NCBI GenBank assembly: GCA_001584585.1
Contig: LSYV01000010.1
Coordinates: 16,380 to 80,379, forward strand
Source of the DNA: Gonium pectorale
Taxonomy: Eukaryota > Chlorophyta > Chlorophyceae > Chlamydomonadales > Volvocaceae
Direction: 5' to 3'
DNA: 64,000 nucleotides
Part shown: positions 58,601 to 64,000 of the stretch, one piece after another
Position numbering within the stretch: the stretch's first letter is position 1
Layout: every line of letters begins with the position of its first letter
Position numbers and translations under genes: made by a program
The notes under the pieces: model-generated
Seen by the model: the letters and a program-made list of their open reading frames with translations, nothing else
What the model was told of the DNA's origin: nothing
The model's database searches: none

Positions 58601-61600
58601 GGCGAGCTCCTGCGCACGTTTGTGGTCACTGACGACGACCTGATTTCGTTGGCGGCATGGGCCGTCAAGCAGGTTTGTGCGAGCGGGCAGGCAGCCGTAG
58701 CTGGCGGGGACAACTCCACATGTGTTTCATCGCATTTCACGCCTTCTGGCGACGCAGTCCAATAGACTCAGCCTGCGAGCGGTGATATACATCGCACCGC
58801 TTATCTGGTACATACTCTTGGAGTTCTCGTTCCAACCTTTGGATTGAGCGCTTTTCCTCTGGCGTCCAGCACCGGTGCACGCATCCTGCTGACGCACGTT
58901 TTGAACCCAACCGTCTCCAGGTGGAGCACGCCGAGCACGCCTACAACTACCTGGGCTCCCTGGACGCGGCCGTGAGCGCGGAGGCGTGCCGCAAGGCCAC
59001 CGCCGCCATCAACGCGCTGACCAGCATGCTGCAGCCCCACACGTCCATCCTGCTGGCCGACCCGCGGGCCGCCCCAGAGAGTGGCACGGAGGCCCCCGAA
59101 AAGATATTGCTGTCCAAGACAACGGCCGCCAACTGCCAGTACCTCCTGTACGACATGCAGGTGGGCGGGGGCGTGAGGGGCTATACCACGTGACATTTGC
59201 GCCAAGTGCTTGCATGATGTGTTTGTGCGGGGCAGAACGGATAGTGGAGGGGTGTTGGTGTCAGGGAGCGCAAGGACACTGCCCCGCAGCTGTTCGAGCG
59301 AACATGGTCAAATGGTGTTGCCGAGTTGCAACCCGACATCTTGGGGTATGATGGCTCTTTCCGGACCCTTTTCGCCTCTGCGCCCGCTTACTCGCTCCAT
59401 CTCCCCATCCCGCACCGCCGTCTCTCCGCTACAGGTCCACCACATGGTGCTCAAATTCCTCAAGCTACCGCTCAAGCGCCGCGTCAACGCCGACCCGCGC
59501 AAGCTGCAGACCGCGGAGGACCCCACGCGCCACGAGGTGTTCCGCGCCTGCCTGCGCTTCCTGCGCAACTTCATGGTCGTGGGCGACCTGGATGTGGCCG
59601 GCGCCAACGTGCCCTCGCCCACTAACCAGGCCGCGGTGCTGCCCTCGCTGGAGCTGCTGCTCAGCTTCCTGGACACCAAGGGGCTGCCGGCCTCGGACAC
59701 CGTCATCGCGCTGTTCATTAACAACCAGGTGGGGCTGTTATGTTCCTATTTTGGCTAGGTGCTATGTGGGTGGAGGGCGGGCCGGTTTGCGGGTGGAGTC
59801 CTGCAGAAGGCTTCGCCCAGTACATGTGGTTCATCACACGTGCACGGCCCGGGCAACATTTCAGCAGAGTGCCGGAGTTCACGGCTTGCCCGGACCTTGT
59901 TCTGGGCACGCTTCACTTGCTCGTTTCCCTCGCCGGCTCGCCCCCGCCAGACTGCTGCTGCGTCCGAGGGCGAGAAGGTGATCCGCAAACTGATCAAGCT
60001 CATCAGCCGCTACGGAGACAAACAGCACGCGGGCTGGCTGGAGCTGCTGGGTGCGTGGCCGGGGTCGGGATGCCTGAAGAGGAGCATGCTGTGGGAAGCG
60101 ACCCCGACTCAAGATGATGGCCATGGGCCGGCCGTGCCTAGGCTACTGAAGCATAGACATTATTGGACCCCTATACCTTTCCTTCAAACACGTGTTACCG
60201 ACACACCCGGCCAACCCGAGCCTCTCCGCCTTGCTTACTCCACCCCTCGCACACAGTGAGCCCGAACGCGCTCACTCACTCCACTCACTCCTCGCCTGTC
60301 GCCTCGGCGCGCCTTACCTGCTCGGCCCCGTCCCCCCCCACCCCTCGATTCTCTGCTCGACAGTCATCAGTCAGCTTTTGCCCACGGACTGAATAACCCC
60401 CCTCCCCCACACCCCTGCAGGCAAGGTGGTGGTCGTCAACGGCACCCCCATCAAGCGCAACCAAATGGTGGCCATGCAGCTCATCAGCCAGTTCGACGAC
60501 GAGGTGCTGGCGCTGCTGCCGGGCGACGCGGGGCTGGAGGAGCTGCGCACGCTGCTGTCCGTGGAGCGCCTCTCCGCGCAGGCCTCGGGGGAGCCGCCCG
60601 TCTCCACGCTGGCCTACCACACCGCCTGCGCTCAGCTGCTGGCAGAGTGCTGCCTGGGCAAGGAGCCGGAGCTGGTCGTCAAGGCGTCGGGCTATATGAG
60701 CCTGCCGCAGCTGCTGGACGTGCTGCTGCTGCAGGCCGGGCCCGACGCTAGCGAGGCCAACCTGCGCTACGTGCAGCGGGCCTACTGGCGGCTGCTGCAG
60801 AACGCCTTCTTCGCGACCGACACGGACAACACCAAGGTGCAGGTCCGGGCGGGGGCGAACCGCATCTGGCCCACCAGCGGCGACGGCGAGGGCGAGGGCG
60901 TGGGCAGCGGCGCGGACCTGCTCATGGCGCGCTTCCTGGACATGCCGGCGGGGGGTGACCGGCGGAGGAAGCACTCGGTGGCGGCCACCACTGGAGGCGG
61001 CTGCCTCATGCAGGTGGGTGGGCGGCTGGATGAGTGTGTGGACCGGTCAATCGCACGAAGGACTGGTCCATTGCAAAGGGAGAGTAACGGGAACAAGGGC
61101 CGGCGCCGTGCGCCGATTATTCGGTCATGGGCGTGTCTGGCTGTCACATCAGCATTGATTAAGGGGAAAAGGAAGGGAAGCCGTGAACCCTGATCGAATC
61201 CTCTTCGCCCCAAGCTCAGGCACTGCAAGTGCCTGTCCCCGTGTCGAGTTCTACCCATCTGGTATTGCCCTGCTCTCCCACCGGTTCCGTCCCGTAGAAC
61301 GTTCTGGAGGAGGTGAAACGAGCGCTGGCGGAGCCGCAGGATGCGCTGGCTAACGCCGACAGCGCCACCTTCTTCCTGACCACCGCCGTGTTCCCCGCGC
61401 TGACCGACTATTTTCACAACCACTGGCAGAGCCACGTCAGCAAGCTGCCGCTCAATCCATCGACGCTGCTGGCCAGTGAGAAGCGGCAGGCTGGGTGCCC
61501 CCGGCCGTCGGGCTTCGGGGCCCAGGGGCTTTGGGCTGCGCAGTGGACGAAGAGGGGGGCTGCTGGCTGCCGGACAGCGGACCCGTGAAGGCAGTCCCGA

Positions 61601-64000
61601 TCGCACAGTGGGAGCTGTGATCCCCTCCACTTGTAACTGCCCCGGCCGCTCTGCTCCGTTGCCGGGCCTGTCCCAACGTTGTTCACATGCCCTAGTGGTG
61701 CTGCCCCTTCCCTCCGGCATCATGTTGAGTTTACCCCGCTGTGCCACGCCCTGCCACATCCATTACGCCAACTCCCTCCAGACCTGTTCGAGGCGCTGTG
61801 GGACCTCCACCACAGCCTGAAGCGGCTCCGAGAGGTTGCCAACAGTGGGTCCATGCGGAGCGAGCTCAAGTGAGTCATCTGCAACAGGGCATAGATTACA
61901 AAGTGGGAACGTCCAGCGTGTCTTCCTGAACGCCGTTGCAAATTGCTGTAAGGCCTTGCAATCCAAGGAATTGCCCATCGGCGCCGTATGTCGGGGTCCC
62001 GACGACGCGACGAGTTGAAGACAGGCAGTGATATCACCCAATGACGCGACTCCGCCGCTTGTGCCCTCGCGCCGCCTACAAAGGATGGCTCTGGCCAACA
62101 CCCGCGCGCTGCTGCGCGCGATGCCCATCGATGCCAACGTCACGGGCCGCAGCTTGGCGGCCCAGACGGTGGCGGGCGGCGGCAGGCCCTCGGCGCCCTC
62201 CGCCAGCCAGACCACCGCCATCACCGCCACCAGCCAGCGCGTGGTGCAGAAGGAGTGGGGTCTCTTCCTGCGCCGCCTGGCGGTCGCCATCTCGGTGGAG
62301 CTCAACCCCGTCACCCACGCCGTGGTGGAGGTGCTCCACTCCAATGCACTCTTCGCCGCCGCGGCGTCCTCCCTGGGGATGGGCGACTCCCCGCCCGTCT
62401 TCGAGCAAGCCAGCCTCCTGCGCCTCGCCCGCCTACTGGCCGGCCCCTACGGCCGCATCATGCCCGGCTCCTGCCCGCCTATGTGCTGCGAGCAGCTGGC
62501 GGCGGCGCTGTGCGAGCTGCTGGCGAGCGCCGGCGGGCGCGACCCGCGGGCCGCCGGCGGCGGCGGGGGGGAGGAGGGCGGCGGCGGCTCCAGCTTGCGG
62601 CCCGAGCTGCTGGTCAAGCTGGTCCGCAGCGTGTGCGCGGCCGCGGTGCTGGACGATGGGGCGGGGGGCAGCGACGGGCGGAAGCTGCGGGACGCTTGGG
62701 CGTCGCTGGGGTAAGCGTGGGGTGCGAGGGGCAGGGTCAACAATATCAAGGTTCGATGGGAGGCCAAGGATTTTGTGAGAAAGGATAGCAGGCCAGGGAA
62801 GACGGGCTGCTTGCCGAGGCTTTGGAACTTGAGTGCTCGAAGCGACCTCTGCTCACTTGGCCGTCGTTCCTCATCCGGCCCTCCTGCCGTGCAGCCTCCT
62901 CCGAGTGGACGGCAATCGTGTGGAGGACTATGAGGAGCCCTCGCCCGAGCTGCTGTCCTGGCGCCAGTCCAAGTTCGACAAGCTGGGCGCCACGCGGGCG
63001 GCGGTGTCGTTGCTGGCGCACCCGCGGGCTGAGGTGCAGCTGGAGGCGCTGCAGCTGCTGCGGGCGCTGTTGCAGGTCAGTGGGAAACGGAGGACGGGGT
63101 GTTCGCACTTGAGGCAACTCGCAACACGGGGGCCTGAGCTGGCCTCTGCTGGCCTTACTTTGGGCTGGCTGGGGCACAGATGCGGCAAATTGATGTATTT
63201 ATTTAGGGACTTCCTCCTGTCATGGAGATTGAGCGGTACCTCAAGACCAATGCAGGTACCGCCAACCGGCATTGCATCCTCAGAGCTCGCTCCTGCGCGT
63301 CTCCAGCGTGGCTTTTGAAGCTGCACCTCCTCCGCTCGTCCCCCCCCGTCATCTTCTCGTATCTTTTCCCAGGGCGGCAACCGGTCTGTTCAGTCAACCC
63401 TGTACGACATTCTCAAGGACGGCAGCCGCCTGGCGGACTCCGTGTTTGAGAACATCCACTCCGCTTTCGAGCGGTGCCGCAAGTATGTGGCGCGTCGCAC
63501 ATACAGCCGGCCACGGCCTACGCAAAACAAGAAGAAGGACTCAGCGGTCGGGGATGCCAAGATGGGTGAGCAATGTGACAAGCTCCGTTCTGGGCAGGAC
63601 AGCGACAGCGACATTGGGGTCCGGCAGCGCGTCTTGGTCTCAGATTGGGTGTGGGTTGGGTGTTGGGAAGCGGGTAAAATGGATAGGATGGGCGGGTGTC
63701 TACGTCGAGCGCCCGCTTCGCGGCCGCCCTGGCCCCGCTCCGGACTTAGCCACGTAGGTCTGTCTGAACACACACCCGTTTCGCGACCCGGTTGCGGACC
63801 CCCGTCCGCCGCACCGCGCAGTCGTGGCCGGCGCCGTGACCGCCTTGGTTTCTGGCGGCAAGAACGTGGCAGGGGCGCTGGGCACCACGGCTGGTGCCGT
63901 GGCGGGCAAGCTGGGCCGGGGAGCCGGACGGCTGAGCGAGAAGGTGCGCTGCAGTGGGCAGGGGGGGGGGGAAAGGGGGCGGAGAGGGAGGAGAAAGACG
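46678..64000 (+). CDS. IP3R: Inositol 1,4,5-trisphosphate receptor-like Ca2+-release channel, 5' part (gene runs off the window)
   Basis: 34 phase-consistent exons, from 46678-46800 to 63822-63943, encode the first 2155 or so residues; the gene continues past the edge, so the pore is not seen. Known IP3 receptors release Ca2+ from internal stores on binding IP3. The N-terminal beta-trefoil matches the family: YGDVVYFKVDGKQGFISA, MKDCLFEV, KYQYTQKKAL, LRHVATGKFATIKR, GQEGSWLQV and NGLHASAGDIVD. The MIR region follows (exons 7-10), with an Ala-rich insert in exon 9 (about 51360-51480). RIH-type helical repeats come next, including VNFLRQICGT (exon 15), WVIRCPRK (exon 16), CYCLKFIVSLCYGR (exon 18) and LYVDIEPYQPL (exon 19). 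Exon 33 gives GGNRSVQSTLYDILKDGS and FERCRKYVARR, like the IP3-receptor segment ahead of the RIH-associated region. Exon 14 uses a GC donor; exon 18 may. IP3 binding itself is inferred; a ryanodine-type relative is less likely. Confidence 0.88.
53625..53672 (+). repeat. Dispersed element, copy 4 (diverged)
   Basis: It reads GACGGGCGACACCCAGTACG, then CTCCGATCAAGCCC and ATTCCCTTCAAC. Upstream, GGCTTGGCCGCCGGACGGG is identical to the flank of copy 2, and the 60 bases before that also align loosely. It lies in the intron between exons 13 and 14 of the IP3-receptor-like gene, in sense orientation. Confidence 0.65.

Noticed and set aside
1..64000. CRISPR arrays, rRNA and tRNA genes
   Set aside because: No regularly spaced repeats with unique spacers, no rRNA-like stretches and no cloverleaf with a GGTTCGAATCC-type arm were seen; GTTCGAATAC at about 41610 lacks the rest of a tRNA.

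Overview
The window reads as nuclear DNA from a chlamydomonadalean (volvocine-type) green alga. It is GC-rich, its genes are broken into many short introns with cytosine-rich cag acceptors, and its proteins carry Ala/Gly/Pro/Gln-rich tracts. TGTAA poly(A) signals lie downstream of several genes. The gene set (four-domain voltage-gated Ca2+ channel, IP3-receptor-like channel, GAF-kinase, GCIP, UMP1, SmD1) is eukaryotic. All exon models come from reading splice consensus and frame continuity by eye, without transcript evidence.

Left third (about 1.95-15.9 kb, minus strand): one large gene for a four-repeat voltage-gated Ca2+ channel with an E-x-W filter in every repeat. The long intron between its repeat I S1 and S2 exons holds a 20-N assembly gap flanked by two almost identical 342/344-bp copies. 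It is followed by a divergent, intronless UMP1/POMP proteasome-assembly factor (16.3 kb, plus) and by a minus-strand gene (17.5-24.6 kb) for an unrecognised, low-complexity protein of about 1713 residues with several SUMO-interaction-like motifs.

Middle (25.2-42.8 kb): a fully modelled 15-exon gene (plus) for a probably lipid-anchored protein with a GAF-like region and a TKL-type kinase domain. It converges with a six-exon GCIP/CCNDBP1 (cyclin-D1-binding protein) homologue (minus). Then come a small Gly/Asp-rich probable membrane protein (plus) and the four-exon spliceosomal gene SmD1 (minus).

Right (43-64 kb): a frameshifted retrotransposon-like fragment and gene-poor DNA, then a plus-strand IP3-receptor-like Ca2+-release channel. 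Thirty-four exons (about 2155 residues) are visible before the window ends. The IP3-binding-type N-terminus, MIR and RIH regions are present and the pore lies outside.

Two Ca2+ channel genes of different membranes therefore sit about 31 kb apart. A short dispersed repeat occurs in four introns across the window and is the best candidate for an undescribed element.
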